Shown piece after piece: positions 63,857 through 64,000 of a stretch of DNA of 64,000 bases (position 1 is the stretch's first letter; each line of letters starts with the position of its first letter). The stretch covers positions 12,356,001 through 12,420,000 of the forward strand of contig OX621253.1 in assembly GCA_951640165.1 (NCBI GenBank). Reading direction: 5' to 3'. Source of the stretch: Pseudoips prasinana. Its lineage: Eukaryota > Arthropoda > Insecta > Lepidoptera > Nolidae. The translations under genes were made by a program, and so were the position numbers. The notes below the pieces were generated by a model, which searched no databases, was not told the DNA's origin, and worked only from the letters and a program-made list of their open reading frames with translations.

Positions 63857-64000
63857 TCTATACACATAATAAAATCGTAGGAAAGTCAAACTGTACATTG
63901 AATATTTTTTTTAAAGGATACTTGGGGCGTGGTCTATAATCGATATCGAAGCCAAAAATATAGTTTTTAGAATTTTTGTCTGTGTGTCTGTTTGTCTGTA
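63857..64000 (+). mobile_element. Helitron-like element, long family, cut by window end
   Basis: It starts TCTATACACATAATAAAATC after A at 63856, then GTAGGAAAGTCAAACTGTAC, TCTATAATCGATATCGAAGC and GAATTTTTGTCTGTGTGTCT. The CTAG end lies outside the window. Confidence 0.78.

Overview
This window looks like nuclear DNA from a lepidopteran (moth or butterfly). It is AT-rich and densely packed with insect transposons. It carries many copies of tRNA-derived SINEs and RTE-type LINE tails ending in (GAT)n, short Helitron-like elements bounded by TC...CTAG, and a near-intact mariner. There is no operon structure and there are no ribosome binding sites. The only host gene I can support is a split serine-protease-like gene on the minus strand.

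The gene has six recovered exons, in transcript order 24480-24538, 20367-20580, 18159-18349, 16696-16977, 9276-9422 and 7780-7952. All have GT-AG borders and every exon phase matches the next one. Joined, they give about 354 residues of a chymotrypsin-fold domain. The GDSGSPL serine motif is kept, but the histidine motif reads LTSWRC and the aspartate position reads KGLAI. It should therefore be a non-catalytic serine protease homolog (SPH). The first exon (signal peptide) and the last exon (C-terminus) were not found. The introns total almost 16 kb and consist largely of transposons.

Region by region: 1-1330 is the edge of a satellite array with a 342-bp repeat made of two diverged ~171-bp halves. 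1500-7300 holds a SINE carrying an RTE-derived SINE, a palindromic MITE inside a LINE tail, a decayed Jockey-type LINE (3420-6220) and a Helitron-like element. 7450-24540 is the SPH gene, whose largest intron contains a three-level nest: a Helitron-like element (10209-13267) split by an hAT element (10328-13073), itself split by an RTE LINE (10522-12718). 25801-27082 is the mariner. 27200-33330 holds MITEs, RTE tails, SINEs and a piggyBac remnant with TTAA ends. 33500-35470 is a ~155-bp satellite with an inverted segment and a TIR element inside it. 35900-40000 holds LINE pieces and a decayed Tc1/mariner-type transposase. 42177-42273 is a possible THAP-domain first exon with an in-frame stop. 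45720-46985 is a LINE with a C-terminal C2H2 finger. 48000-59500 is a mixture of hAT, Helitron-like, SINE and MADF-bearing DNA elements. 59697-63300 is the longest LINE (endonuclease, reverse transcriptase and 3' UTR), and 63857 to the end starts another Helitron-like copy.

The elements interact in identifiable ways. RTE LINEs apparently supplied both ends of a short internally deleted family found at least seven times here. Foldback MITEs and Helitron-like elements repeatedly land inside SINEs. Many insertions have readable target-site duplications, so the order of events can be reconstructed. I found no CRISPR array, no complete intact autonomous element except a mariner with one early stop, and no clear new biological system. 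The SPH gene and the nested and composite elements are the most informative content.
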